Shown here in pieces: positions 1-8,395 of a stretch of 64,000 nucleotides of DNA (the stretch's first letter is position 1; every line of letters begins with the position of its first letter). The stretch comes from Maridesulfovibrio frigidus DSM 17176. Lineage in GTDB: Bacteria > Desulfobacterota > Desulfovibrionia > Desulfovibrionales > Desulfovibrionaceae. The notes beneath the pieces are model-generated. The model was not told the origin of the DNA. It was given only the letters and a program-made list of their open reading frames with translations, and made no database searches. A program made the translations under genes and the position numbers. The DNA is taken from assembly GCF_000711735.1 (NCBI RefSeq), contig NZ_JONL01000010.1:62001-126000 (forward strand). The letters are read 5' to 3'.

Positions 1-444
1 AGTCGTAAGTTTCTTGGACATTTCAAGCTGGAAAATGTTGTTGATGTTAAGCAGGAAGATCTTGTTGATATTCACGGATTTGGGGATCTTACCAGCCACT
101 CTGTGACGAAGGGAATTGGTGCTATTAAAGAAACCATTCTCCATATGCTGGCTAAAAATTTCAATTTACGTCGCACTCCGCTTGAAAGTGATACGCAGGA
201 TATTTCCAGCCCCATTGTGGGGAAAGGAATAGTTTTCACTGGTAAAATGGAACAGGGATCACGCGAAGATATGCAGGCTATGGCTCGTAAAATGGGGGCA
301 AAGGTCCAGACGTCAGTCACAGGTAAAACGAACTTTCTTGTCTGCGGCAGTAATGTCGGTGCTAAGAAAATGGAAAAAGCCCGTGCAAAGGGCGTAGAAA
401 CAATGACTGAAAGCGAATTTATGGGTATAGTAAGCGAAGATTAA
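1..444 (+). CDS. ligA: NAD-dependent DNA ligase-like protein, C-terminal part (HhH + BRCT)
   Basis: The frame is open from the first base, so only the last 147 residues of a longer gene are present. The first ~55 residues resemble the helix-hairpin-helix region of LigA (short hydrophobic stretch, 'IHGFGDLTSHSV'). From about base 211 a BRCT domain follows, with 'GKGIVFTGKM', 'AMARKMGAKV', 'KTNFLVCG' and 'GAKKMEKARAKGV', the usual order of BRCT core motifs. In LigA the BRCT domain closes the protein and helps DNA binding during nick sealing. The gene lies 79 bp before dapB on the same strand. The catalytic part lies outside the window, so a separate BRCT protein cannot be fully excluded, but HhH directly followed by BRCT is the LigA layout. 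Confidence 0.75.
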   Translation, partial: SRKFLGHFKLENVVDVKQEDLVDIHGFGDLTSHSVTKGIGAIKETILHMLAKNFNLRRTPLESDTQDISSPIVGKGIVFTGKMEQGSREDMQAMARKMGAKVQTSVTGKTNFLVCGSNVGAKKMEKARAKGVETMTESEFMGIVSED

Positions 445-523
445 TTTTTATAGTTAGACTAAGTACTTTATATATAGCAATTAATTGGTTCATTAATGGG
501 CCGTAAAATTTCAGGAGCACAAA

Positions 524-1300
524 ATGACTGATATAGTAATCATCGGCGCAAAAGGGCGCATGGGCGCAACACTTGTTCGTCTAATTCAGGAAAGCGACGA
601 TATGAAGCTTGCAGCTGTAATGGAACGTTCCGGCTGTGAAGAAGGACTTGATGCTTTGGGCTGTGTTTGCGGAACATCTCCTGATGAAGTTCTCGTTAAG
701 GTTCCCGGCGCAGTGATTATCGACTTTACTGCTCCTGCTGCAACTTTGAAACTGCTCGAAATAGCCGTAATCACTGGCAATCCTGTGGTGATCGGAACTA
801 CTGGTATGACCGCGGAAGATCTTGCTAAGGTTGAAGAGTTTGCAAAGAAAGTTCCTATCTTCTTCGCTCCAAACATGAGCGTTGGCGTCAACGTGCTTCT
901 TAAAATTTTACCTGAATTGGTTCGCATGCTCGGACCTGCTTACGATATGGAAATGACAGAAATTCATCATAACAAAAAGGTCGATTCCCCGAGCGGTACA
1001 GCTCTCAAGCTTGCTGAATGCATGGCGGAAGCTCGCGGACTCGTCTACGATGAAGTTAAACAGCATTGCCGTGACGGTATTATTGGTGCCAGAACTAAAG
1101 ATGAGATTGGCGTAATGGCTGTTCGCGGCGGAGACGTTGTCGGTGATCACACTGCATACTTCCTCGGACCTGGTGAACGCATAGAAGTAACTCACCGCGC
1201 TCATTCCCGTGACACATTTGCACAGGGCGCAATTAGAGCTGCCGGATGGCTAGCAGAGCAGAAGCCCGGTAAGATCTATTCAATGGCAGACATTTTCTAA
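524..1300 (+). CDS. dapB: 4-hydroxy-tetrahydrodipicolinate reductase
   Basis: DapB reduces the DapA product with NAD(P)H in the diaminopimelate/lysine pathway and feeds peptidoglycan and lysine synthesis in the cytoplasm. The 258-residue length is close to the family norm (~270). The N-terminus has the dinucleotide-binding glycine motif 'GAKGRMG'. The active-site signature '[15 protein letters not shown]' is present at about residues 146-160 and contains the catalytic His-His-x-x-Lys block. The C-terminus has '[12 protein letters not shown]' and '[14 protein letters not shown]', also typical. The ATG at 524 is preceded by a good ribosome binding site (AGGAGCACAAA). A terminator follows, so this gene closes the ligA-dapB unit. 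Confidence 0.97.
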   Translation: MTDIVIIGAKGRMGATLVRLIQESDDMKLAAVMERSGCEEGLDALGCVCGTSPDEVLVKVPGAVIIDFTAPAATLKLLEIAVITGNPVVIGTTGMTAEDLAKVEEFAKKVPIFFAPNMSVGVNVLLKILPELVRMLGPAYDMEMTEIHHNKKVDSPSGTALKLAECMAEARGLVYDEVKQHCRDGIIGARTKDEIGVMAVRGGDVVGDHTAYFLGPGERIEVTHRAHSRDTFAQGAIRAAGWLAEQKPGKIYSMADIF

Positions 1301-1367
1301 AATTAGTTTTTAATATCTTGGCTACGTATTACAAAAAATGTAGCTGAAATATGGATTTAAGGTTAAT

Positions 1368-1404
1368 AAGGTCGTATCGGTTTATCCGATGCGGCCTTTT
1401 TTTG
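1368..1404 (+). terminator. Rho-independent terminator after dapB
   Basis: A 13-bp stem with two G-T pairs (AAGGTCGTATCGG / CCGATGCGGCCTT), a 5-base loop (tttat) and a run of T residues follow dapB by about 70 bases. Confidence 0.88.
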
Positions 1405-1405
1405 T

Positions 1406-1444
1406 TAATAAATTTAGTAAATAAATTCAGCAAATAAATTGGTC
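1406..1444 (+). repeat. Three tandem copies of a 13-bp A/T-rich unit upstream of kup
   Basis: The units TAATAAATTTAGT, AAATAAATTCAGC and AAATAAATTGGTC sit end to end between the dapB terminator and the kup start. The period is 13 bp and the first nine bases are almost invariant. They lie about 60 bp before the kup start codon, so a role in kup transcription is possible but not shown. Confidence 0.6.
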
Positions 1445-1504
1445 TTATTTTACAAAGTTAAACTTGTACTTTAACTTTTAATATTGTGTAGTATCGAAGT
1501 AAAT

Positions 1505-3370
1505 ATGAAAAAAAAGAGTGAAATATCGAGACAGACATTTTTATCGCTAGGTGCGCTTGGCGTAGTTTTTGGTGATATCGGAACCAGCCCGCTTTACGCC
1601 CTGAAAGCATGCTTCAGCGGGCATCATGGAATTGCACTCAATTCCGGTAATGTGCTTGGCGTACTCTCGCTTATTATCTGGTCTCTTTTTGTCGTGATCA
1701 GTTTAAAGTACGTCACCTTCGTAATGGCTGCGGATAATAAAGGTGAGGGCGGAATTTTCGCTCTCTACGAACTGATTAGTAAAAAGGGCAGTAAACAAAA
1801 AGTAACGTTTACACTTCTCCTTGCAATGATTGGCGGCGCATTGCTCTATGGCGATGGGGTAATTACTCCAGCCATATCGGTTCTGTCAGCAATCGAAGGA
1901 CTTGATATTGCCACGCCAGTTGCTCACAAATACACGACCCATATTTCATGTGCCATTCTGGTAGCTCTATTTGCCTTTCAAAAATGCGGTACGGATAAAA
2001 TAGGGCGACTATTCGGCCCTGTCATGGTCGTTTGGTTTATCGTAATAGGTACATTCGGTGCTCTATCATTTGTAAATAATCCCGTTGTACTTGAGGCATT
2101 CAGCCCATGGCATGCTGTTAGGTTTTTCGCTGAAAACGGTTTTGCTGGAACGTTAGTTCTGGGAGCTGTTGTTCTCTGTGTCACCGGAGGTGAAGCTTTA
2201 TTTGCGGATATGGGACATTTCGGTAGAAAGCCTATAACTTTGGCGTGGTATTGCTTAGCCCTGCCTAGCTTGTTGCTAAATTACCTAGGTCAGGGCGCAT
2301 TGCTAATAAATGACCCGAAGCTGGTAGTTAATCCCTTTTTCAGCCTGTTTCCAAAATCTATTCTATTGCCGATGGTAGGGCTCGCAACTTTGGCGGCTAT
2401 CATTGCCTCACAGGCGATAATATCAGGTGCTTTTTCGTTGACTGCTCAGGCCGTTCATCTCGGTTTTATCCCGCGTATTAGAATATTTCAAACTTCTGAG
2501 CTTAATCCCGGCCAAGTGTATGTAAGCTCCGTAAACTGGCTTATGGCCGCTCTTAGTATCCTACTTGTAATCTCATTCAAACAGTCTGAAGAATTAGCAG
2601 GCGCATACGGTATAGCCATCACCGGAACCATGGTTATTACAACCTACCTGTTCTGGTTCTACTTACGCGATATTCGCAAGTGGTCTTTCGTTTCTGCCGC
2701 GCTGCTTACAGGATTTTTCGGATGTTTTGATCTAGGATTCTTGATTGTGAACTTCACAAAGATTGGTGGAGGAGGCTGGGTTCCGATCCTGCTTGCCGCA
2801 ATCATTGCGTATGTGATGTACATATGGATTTGGGGGAGAGCGGAAGTCTTTGCGAATGTAAAGGAAAGGGGGCTGCATGTTACAGATCTGGAAGATCTTA
2901 TAGAAGAGTATTTGCTAGCTAAGGTTCCCGGAGAAGCAATTTTTTTAGCCGCCTCTGACTTTGTTCCTCACGCTTTCGTGCAGCATCTCAGGTGGAACAG
3001 GGTTGTTCACGAGAAGCTGGTTTTTGTACAGGTGAAGACTTTAAGCGATCCTTATGTAGATTCTGGAAAACGAATTTCTATTAAGAATTTGGAAAAGAAC
3101 ATTTCGTGGCTTACAGTATCATATGGTTTTATGGAGAAACCTAACGTTCCAGTAGCTATATTTCAGGCATATAATCAACTTGGGGTGACTCAGGATGAAT
3201 GCCAGTATTATGTTGGGCAGGTTTCTATCAAGCTTAATAGAGAGAGATCTGATTATGGGCTTAGACGGAAAGTCTTTATAGTGCTCAGTTCTTTTTCTGA
3301 TAATCCTGTAGACTATTTTAAGATCCCTGAAGAGCAGGTAATCACCATCAGTACAGGAGTAAAAGTCTAG
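1505..3370 (+). CDS. kup: KUP/HAK/KT family potassium uptake protein
   Basis: An inner-membrane K+/H+ symporter of 621 residues, the normal length for bacterial Kup. The N-terminus carries 'LGALGVVFGDIGTSPLYAL', the diagnostic KUP signature, followed by about 12 hydrophobic segments up to residue ~450 and a hydrophilic C-terminal cytoplasmic domain. 'GGEALFADMGHFG' and 'YLGQGALL' are other family motifs. A frame extension with a TTG start at 1484 is possible, but that codon has no ribosome binding site; the ATG at 1505 begins the usual 'MKKK' start and follows GAAG, so it is preferred. The gene is monocistronic, flanked by a terminator upstream and a convergent gene downstream. Confidence 0.95.
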   Translation: MKKKSEISRQTFLSLGALGVVFGDIGTSPLYALKACFSGHHGIALNSGNVLGVLSLIIWSLFVVISLKYVTFVMAADNKGEGGIFALYELISKKGSKQKVTFTLLLAMIGGALLYGDGVITPAISVLSAIEGLDIATPVAHKYTTHISCAILVALFAFQKCGTDKIGRLFGPVMVVWFIVIGTFGALSFVNNPVVLEAFSPWHAVRFFAENGFAGTLVLGAVVLCVTGGEALFADMGHFGRKPITLAWYCLALPSLLLNYLGQGALLINDPKLVVNPFFSLFPKSILLPMVGLATLAAIIASQAIISGAFSLTAQAVHLGFIPRIRIFQTSELNPGQVYVSSVNWLMAALSILLVISFKQSEELAGAYGIAITGTMVITTYLFWFYLRDIRKWSFVSAALLTGFFGCFDLGFLIVNFTKIGGGGWVPILLAAIIAYVMYIWIWGRAEVFANVKERGLHVTDLEDLIEEYLLAKVPGEAIFLAASDFVPHAFVQHLRWNRVVHEKLVFVQVKTLSDPYVDSGKRISIKNLEKNISWLTVSYGFMEKPNVPVAIFQAYNQLGVTQDECQYYVGQVSIKLNRERSDYGLRRKVFIVLSSFSDNPVDYFKIPEEQVITISTGVKV

Positions 3371-3399
3371 CTAAATTTTAAATGATTCACGATAATTAA

Positions 3400-3741
3400 T
3401 TAATGAATGTAATTGCTCATAAAATCGTAAACTAGCTTCATTTCAGTTTCGAGGGAGTGCAAGTCTTGATCTGCCTTACTGGCATCTCCTGAAAGAGCAC
3501 TCTGTTCAAGCTCTAGGCAGGCTGCTTTAACTTTGTCCGCACCCATTGTTGCTGCTGCGCCCTTTAGCGAGTGGGCCAGATATTTAAGTTCTTCCATTTG
3601 TCCTGATTCTAGTGCGTCTTTGATCTTAAGAACTCTAGCTGGTTCATCTCTAAGAAAGACAGTGAAAAGTTTCGTCAGGAATTCTTTTTTAGAACCCATG
3701 GATTTCATCCAATCGCTATTAATTACGTCGTTATTATTCAT
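3400..3741 (-). CDS. Stand-alone histidine phosphotransfer (HPt) domain protein
   Basis: A 113-residue single-domain protein. The HPt signature 'LAHSLKGAAATMGA' near the middle gives the phospho-accepting histidine, and the rest reads as the amphipathic helices of the four-helix HPt bundle. Such proteins pass phosphate between a hybrid histidine kinase and a response regulator. A longer reading starts with TTG at 3759, but ATG at 3741 has GGATACGAA ahead of it and gives the normal domain length. The gene is convergent with kup and has no kinase or receiver neighbour; hybrid kinases exist elsewhere in the window, but no partner can be assigned. Confidence 0.88.
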   Translation of the reverse strand: MNNNDVINSDWMKSMGSKKEFLTKLFTVFLRDEPARVLKIKDALESGQMEELKYLAHSLKGAAATMGADKVKAACLELEQSALSGDASKADQDLHSLETEMKLVYDFMSNYIH

Positions 3742-3835
3742 TTCGTATCCATAGTTCAAAATTTAATTCATATCCACAAGTTTTCAAACATAGATCGATA
3801 ATATGTTATATGTAAAATTTTTGTGCTTTTATTGC

Positions 3836-3876
3836 CATAAAAAAAGGGCCTGAAGTTGATACTTCAGGCCCTTTAA
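3836..3876 (-). terminator. Rho-independent terminator after the paaK-ACT operon
   Basis: A near-perfect stem, AAAGGGCCTGAAG with its complement ACTTCAGGCCCTTT around a short loop, is followed on the minus strand by seven T residues. It lies about 20 bases past the ACT-protein stop codon. Confidence 0.92.
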
Positions 3877-3893
3877 ATTGCGGTGTATGATTT

Positions 3894-4325
3894 CTACAGT
3901 TTGCAGAGTTCGTCGCTTGGAATCATTGGAATGTTCTTTTCAGTTAGTAATTCGATAGCTTGCTCTGTTCGATCAAAGCGGAAAATAATTACTGCACTGT
4001 CACCAGACTGTTGAACAAATGCGTACATGTATTCAACGTTGATGCTCGAGTCTCTAAGCATATCCAGCAAAGAGTGCAATCCGCCCGGTTTATCGTTAAC
4101 AACAACTGCAACTACAGTAGTTTTACCTACGGTGAAGCCTGCGTCTTTGAGTACTTTTTGAGCAGTTTCAAAATCGGATACAATAAGTCTCAAAATACCA
4201 AAATCAGAAGTGTCGGCCAGTGAAAGGGCGCGAATATTAACTTTCGCTTCACTTAGAAGTCTGGTTACTTCTGCAAGTCTTCCTGAACGATTTTCAAGAA
4301 ATATAGATAGCTGATCACATTTCAT
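3894..4325 (-). CDS. Tandem ACT-domain protein linked to phenylacetate-CoA ligase
   Basis: A 143-residue protein made of two ACT domains, roughly residues 1-68 and 70-140. The first begins 'MKCDQLSIFLENRSGRLAEV' and the second contains 'VVNDKPGGLHSLLDMLRDS', both with the glycine turn typical of amino-acid-binding ACT folds. Proteins of this type are commonly found beside paaK in anaerobes and are thought to sense an amino acid or aromatic effector, but the ligand is not established. It lies 27 bp downstream of paaK on the same strand, with a clear ribosome binding site (GAGGAACACT), and the two share one terminator, so they are probably co-transcribed. Confidence 0.92.
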   Translation of the reverse strand: MKCDQLSIFLENRSGRLAEVTRLLSEAKVNIRALSLADTSDFGILRLIVSDFETAQKVLKDAGFTVGKTTVVAVVVNDKPGGLHSLLDMLRDSSINVEYMYAFVQQSGDSAVIIFRFDRTEQAIELLTEKNIPMIPSDELCKL

Positions 4326-4352
4326 AGTGTTCCTCGCTTTTATGTTGGTCTG

Positions 4353-5660
4353 TTACTGGTTCTCGTTGCGAAGGTCGACAATTCTCTGGGCTTTACCTGC
4401 TGAACGCTCAATAGACTTTGGTTCTACAAGTTTAATGCGAGCAGTTACCCCAAGGAATTCTTTGATATTTCTTTGTATCTTTCTTTCGAGTGTCTGTAAA
4501 TTTTTAATTTCATCTGAGAAGGTGGTTCCTGCAACTTCTACCTTTACGGTGAGAATATCAAGGTTTCCGTCTCTGTGAATTTCGAGCATGTAATGAGGTG
4601 ACAACCCTTCGGTTTCAATAAGGATGGATTCGATCTGTGAAGGGAATACATTCACACCGCGAATGATAAGCATATCATCACTTCTGCCTGTTACACGCTG
4701 CATTCTGGCAAGAGTTCTGCCACAACGACATGGAGTGTAGTTTAGCTTGGTGAGATCGCGGGTGCGGTAACGGATAAGCGGGATGCCTTCTTTGGTGAGG
4801 GTGGTGATAACAAGTTCACCGACTTCACCTGGTTCAACAGGTTCGCCTGTTTCAGGGTTGATTATTTCAGGTAAGAAATGATCTTCCATGATGTGAAGGC
4901 CGTCCTGCGCTTCCGCACATTCCATTGCAACACCAGGGCCCATGATCTCGGAAAGTCCGTAGATATCAAGCGCCTTAATGTTCAGCTTATCCTCGATTTC
5001 TCTGCGCATGGACTCTGTCCAAGGCTCAGCTCCGAAAATACCTGTCTTGAGCGGCAACTCTCTAAAGTCAATGCCCATCTCTTTACCTGTTTCATATAAG
5101 TATAGAGCATAAGAAGGTGTGCAGCAGAGCACTGTCGCACCAAAATCTTTTATAACCATAATTTGGCGTCTGGTTGCGCCGCCGGACATTGGAATGATGG
5201 TAGCACCGAGAGCTTCAGCTCCGTAATGCACACCGAGGCCGCCTGTGAACAAGCCATATCCGTAAGCATTGTGAATGCTATCTGCCGGGGTTGCTCCTGC
5301 AATTGCAAATGAGCGGGCCATCATGTCTGCCCAGTTTTTGATATCACGCTTAGTGTAACCAACAACTGTTGCCTTACCTGTAGTTCCTGATGAAGAATGA
5401 ATTCTAACGATATTTTCACGGGATACAGCAAACAGCCCGAATGGGTAGTGATTGCGGAGATCCTGCTTCTCGGTAAAAGGCAATTTGGAGAGATCTGAAA
5501 GAGATTTAATATCTTTAGGTTCTATACCGAGTTCTTTAAACTTTTTGGTGTAGAAAGGAACGTTTGCGTAAACTTTTTCACAAAGTTGTTTGAGACGTTT
5601 GAGCTGTAATTTTTCCAGCTCTTCTCTCGGCATTGTTTCTTTATCTATGTCGAAGATCAT
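4353..5660 (-). CDS. paaK: Phenylacetate-CoA ligase family enzyme
   Basis: A 435-residue adenylate-forming enzyme that activates phenylacetate or a related aryl acid to its CoA thioester using ATP. The AMP-binding loop '[16 protein letters not shown]' is present at about residues 88-103, '[10 protein letters not shown]' near residue 235 and the hinge region '[20 protein letters not shown]' near residue 330; the last ~100 residues form the small C-terminal domain. Length equals the family norm. GGAGGCAAATA lies just ahead of the ATG. In sulfate reducers such enzymes may act on indole-acetate or phenylacetate from amino-acid breakdown; the substrate cannot be read from sequence. The tandem ACT gene follows directly. 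Confidence 0.93.
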   Translation of the reverse strand: MIFDIDKETMPREELEKLQLKRLKQLCEKVYANVPFYTKKFKELGIEPKDIKSLSDLSKLPFTEKQDLRNHYPFGLFAVSRENIVRIHSSSGTTGKATVVGYTKRDIKNWADMMARSFAIAGATPADSIHNAYGYGLFTGGLGVHYGAEALGATIIPMSGGATRRQIMVIKDFGATVLCCTPSYALYLYETGKEMGIDFRELPLKTGIFGAEPWTESMRREIEDKLNIKALDIYGLSEIMGPGVAMECAEAQDGLHIMEDHFLPEIINPETGEPVEPGEVGELVITTLTKEGIPLIRYRTRDLTKLNYTPCRCGRTLARMQRVTGRSDDMLIIRGVNVFPSQIESILIETEGLSPHYMLEIHRDGNLDILTVKVEVAGTTFSDEIKNLQTLERKIQRNIKEFLGVTARIKLVEPKSIERSAGKAQRIVDLRNENQ

Positions 5661-6001
5661 TATTTGCCTCCTACAGGCTGAAGGGTATGGTTTCTGCCTG
5701 AAAAAAAATGTTGCGCTTATGTCTTAAATCACGATTGTAGGGACTTTGTTTCATGAAAAAACAAGATGCTGAAAAATAAAAAACCGTGATCAATGATGTT
5801 TGGAGCTATTGCATAAGTGGCTGCTCACAGTCAAGTTTGAATGTGTAGAGTCACTTTTAATCATATTAAATGAATAAAAAATCAATAATATTGTAAATGA
5901 TTGTAAATATGGCGTTGGTATTGATTGCGTATCGTTCATAAATTCTCTATATCATTATATTGTAGGTTAAATGCTGTGGGACGGACTGTGGCTGATTATT
6001 C
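5661..6001. other. Divergent intergenic region between paaK and the rsfS operon
   Basis: A 341-bp A/T-rich stretch separating two divergent transcription units, so it must hold both promoters. No convincing gene, terminator or riboswitch was seen. It contains a short direct repeat, ATTGTAAAT twice in a row near 5889. Confidence 0.5.
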
Positions 6002-6121
6002 ATGATGGATGAATATCACACAGGGGAGTTAGAAGCCCTATATCCTGATTTGTCACAGTTAATCCAAAGCGCGTATCTTCACACAAGGTTCGCCGAGTTA
6101 ATAGAAAAGAATGAAAACTAA
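6002..6121 (+). CDS. Possible 39-residue leader ORF overlapping rsfS
   Basis: A short frame starting with two ATG codons at 6002 encodes 39 residues (MMDEYHTGELEALYP...) and stops 11 bases inside the start of rsfS, in another frame. Composition is acidic and soluble, with no membrane segment. The ribosome binding site is poor. The overlap with the next start would allow translational coupling, and rsfS itself has only a weak Shine-Dalgarno sequence. No known family is recognised. It could equally be chance coding in the leader. Confidence 0.3.
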   Translation: MMDEYHTGELEALYPDLSQLIQSAYLHTRFAELIEKNEN

Positions 6122-6491
6122 AAGTAAGAAATTTAAAGAGATTAGTACTCCGGACAAACTCCAGCTTGTATCAGAATGGTTGGACGAGAAGCAAGCAATA
6201 GACGTTGTTGCAATTGACGTAACCGGGATTTGCCCGATTTCAGAAATCGTAATGGTTGTCAGTGCTAAAGGTGTTCGTCACGCGCAGTCTCTGGCTGACA
6301 ACACACTTGGAAATCTTTCCAGAGACACCATCGAGTATCTTGGAATGGAAGGTTACCAGACAGGCGACTGGATTCTTCTGGATTTGAACGATATTATCAT
6401 CCATATTTTTCAGGAAGATAATCGCGAATTTTATAATGTTGAAGGATTGTGGTCTGAAGGGACCAGAATTGAATTAGATATTAACCGGTAG
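6111..6491 (+). CDS. rsfS: Ribosome silencing factor RsfS (Iojap/YbeB)
   Basis: RsfS binds ribosomal protein L14 and blocks joining of the subunits when nutrients run low. The 126-residue length fits the family (105-130). The core motifs are seen: 'KQAIDVVAIDVTG' near the start, 'IVMVVSAKGVRHAQSLAD' in place of the usual 'FVIATGTSxRHxxAIAD', 'EGYQTGDWILLDLNDIIIHIF' (usual 'GWVLIDLGDVVVHVM') and 'FYNVEGLW' (usual 'FYxLExLW'). The gene lies 30 bp before gpmI and the two probably form one transcript. The start follows only a weak purine stretch and is overlapped by a small upstream ORF. Confidence 0.93.
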   Translation: MKTKSKKFKEISTPDKLQLVSEWLDEKQAIDVVAIDVTGICPISEIVMVVSAKGVRHAQSLADNTLGNLSRDTIEYLGMEGYQTGDWILLDLNDIIIHIFQEDNREFYNVEGLWSEGTRIELDINR

Positions 6492-6521
6492 GCTCCTGCC
6501 TCCGTATTTGAGGTTCTTTTC

Positions 6522-8054
6522 ATGTCCAAGCAAACTGATGCTCCCACAGTTCTCCTCATCTTAGATGGATGGGGAATTGCTCCAGCCAGTAAAGGTAACG
6601 CTGTACAACTTGCGAAAACGCCAGTTTTAGACAGTCTTTTTAAAGACTGTCCGAATACTCATCTGAAATGTTCCGGCAGAGCTGTCGGACTACCGGATGG
6701 GTTTATGGGGAACTCGGAAGTTGGGCATACCAATATCGGCGCCGGGCGTGTTGTTTTTCAGGACATGACCAGAATCGATGTGACCATTGAGAATAATGAA
6801 CTTGCAAACAATGATGCCATTTGCGATTTGATTGATAATGTTAAAGCTACAGGCGGAAGGCTCCATTTTATGGGACTTCTCTCTGATGGCGGAGTGCATT
6901 CTCATGTGAATCATCTTTACTCACTTCTTCAAGTGGCTAAAGACGCCGGCGTTAGCGAAGTTTTCGTTCATGCATTTATGGATGGACGCGATACTTCGCC
7001 GACAAAGGGCAAAGAGTACATGTCTGAGCTTGTTGATAAGATGAATGAAATCGGTATCGGGAAGGTTGCGACCATCTCGGGCCGATATTATTCTATGGAT
7101 CGAGACAAGCATTACGAGCGCAATGAACTTGCGTACAGGGCGCTCGTTCTCGGCGAAGGGCAGATTGTTACAAATCCTGTTAATGCCGTCGAGGCCGCTT
7201 ATGCTGAGGGGGAAACCGATGAATTCATCAAACCTCGTATTCTGGCGGATGTTGACGGGCTAATGCTCGATGAAGACGGAGTGTTCTTTTTCAACTTCCG
7301 TGCTGACCGTGCTCGCCAGTTGTGTAGGATTTTGACAGATGAAGAGTTTACCGAATTTGAAAGACCTATCGTTCCGGCCTTTGCGGATTTCGTGACTATG
7401 ACCAGATACGAAAGTGATTTTTCTTTTCCGGTAGCTTTCGCTCCTCAGAATATTGTGAATCCTATCGGTGAAGTCATTTCTAATGCTGGCCTTAAGCAGC
7501 TTAGAATTGCGGAAACCGAAAAATATGCTCACGTGACGTACTTTATGAATGGTGGAAGGGAAGAGCCTTTTCCTAACGAAGATAGAATCCTCGTACCTTC
7601 TCCCCGTGAAGTGGCTACCTATGACCTTAAGCCTCAGATGAGTGCTGAAGAAGTTACTGAAAAGCTTGTGAACGCTCTGCCTGATTATTCTTTGTGCATA
7701 TGCAATCTAGCCAACCTGGATATGGTTGGGCACTCAGGAATAATTCCCGCAGCTATTTCGGCCACTGAGACTGTTGACGGATGTGTCGGTAAAATTGTTG
7801 ATGCTGTAGCCAAACTCGGCGGTCAGATTCTTTTGACTGCTGATCACGGAAATGCAGAGGAGATGATTGATGCGAATGGCGGTCCTCAGACTGCACACAG
7901 CTTGAACGAAGTTCCGCTGATTTTCATTGGCGACGCTTTCAAGGGGCGTATTCCATCAACCGGCGCTTTATGTGACATAGCACCCACCATTTTGAATTTA
8001 AAAGGCATTTCTGTTCCAAGCGAAATGACCGGAAAAAACCTTTTTGAGAGTTAA
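6522..8054 (+). CDS. gpmI: 2,3-bisphosphoglycerate-independent phosphoglycerate mutase
   Basis: Interconverts 3- and 2-phosphoglycerate in glycolysis/gluconeogenesis using two Mn2+ ions and a phosphoserine intermediate. At 510 residues it has the standard length. The N-terminal metal site 'LLILDGWG' and catalytic serine motif 'MGNSEVGHTNIGAG' (Ser65) are present, along with 'HAFMDGRDT', 'SGRYYSMDRD', 'NFRADRARQL', 'NLANLDMVGHSG' and 'LLTADHGNAE' from the phosphatase and transferase domains. GAGG lies 8 bases ahead of the ATG. Lies in an operon with rsfS and the zinc-ribbon gene that starts 3 bp after its stop codon. Confidence 0.97.
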   Translation: MSKQTDAPTVLLILDGWGIAPASKGNAVQLAKTPVLDSLFKDCPNTHLKCSGRAVGLPDGFMGNSEVGHTNIGAGRVVFQDMTRIDVTIENNELANNDAICDLIDNVKATGGRLHFMGLLSDGGVHSHVNHLYSLLQVAKDAGVSEVFVHAFMDGRDTSPTKGKEYMSELVDKMNEIGIGKVATISGRYYSMDRDKHYERNELAYRALVLGEGQIVTNPVNAVEAAYAEGETDEFIKPRILADVDGLMLDEDGVFFFNFRADRARQLCRILTDEEFTEFERPIVPAFADFVTMTRYESDFSFPVAFAPQNIVNPIGEVISNAGLKQLRIAETEKYAHVTYFMNGGREEPFPNEDRILVPSPREVATYDLKPQMSAEEVTEKLVNALPDYSLCICNLANLDMVGHSGIIPAAISATETVDGCVGKIVDAVAKLGGQILLTADHGNAEEMIDANGGPQTAHSLNEVPLIFIGDAFKGRIPSTGALCDIAPTILNLKGISVPSEMTGKNLFES

Positions 8055-8057
8055 TTA

Positions 8058-8300
8058 ATGTCTGAATCCGGCAAGCCTATATCTCCAGTTCGTCCCAGCG
8101 GAATGGAAGTGATTTTTATGTATAAATGTCCTTTTTGCGAAAGGTCTGTCCCACTTATTGCACCTACTCAGCCTATTATGGTTCAGTGTGATTCATGCCG
8201 TGAAAAATTTCCGCTTGTGCCTGTCGATGATAAATTAGTCAGATTTTACAAGACAATGCTAGCTAACGGAAATGCCGCAATGGACCCCGATTTTTTCTAA
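8058..8300 (+). CDS. Small zinc-ribbon protein
   Basis: An 80-residue cytoplasmic protein with two CxxC pairs, 'CPFC' at about residue 24 and 'CDSC' at about residue 45, spaced as in a zinc ribbon. The tail is acidic and ends in '-DPDFF'. It starts 3 bp after gpmI and is followed by a strong terminator, so it is the last gene of the rsfS-gpmI unit. An alternative start at the internal Met of 'MEVIFMYKCPFC' would give a shorter protein. No function can be assigned. Confidence 0.72.
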   Translation: MSESGKPISPVRPSGMEVIFMYKCPFCERSVPLIAPTQPIMVQCDSCREKFPLVPVDDKLVRFYKTMLANGNAAMDPDFF

Positions 8301-8333
8301 GTTAATAGCTTTCACTAATTAAATCTAAATTTC

Positions 8334-8375
8334 ATAAAAAAAGCCTCTTTCTGCTAAGCAGAAAGAGGCTTTTTC
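8334..8375. terminator. Bidirectional terminator between the gpmI operon and the acc operon
   Basis: A perfect 17-bp stem (AAAAAGCCTCTTTCTGC with its complement) around a 3-base loop has A and T runs on both sides, so it can stop transcription from both convergent units. Confidence 0.94.
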
Positions 8376-8395
8376 AATTCGTATAATCGAGTCGT

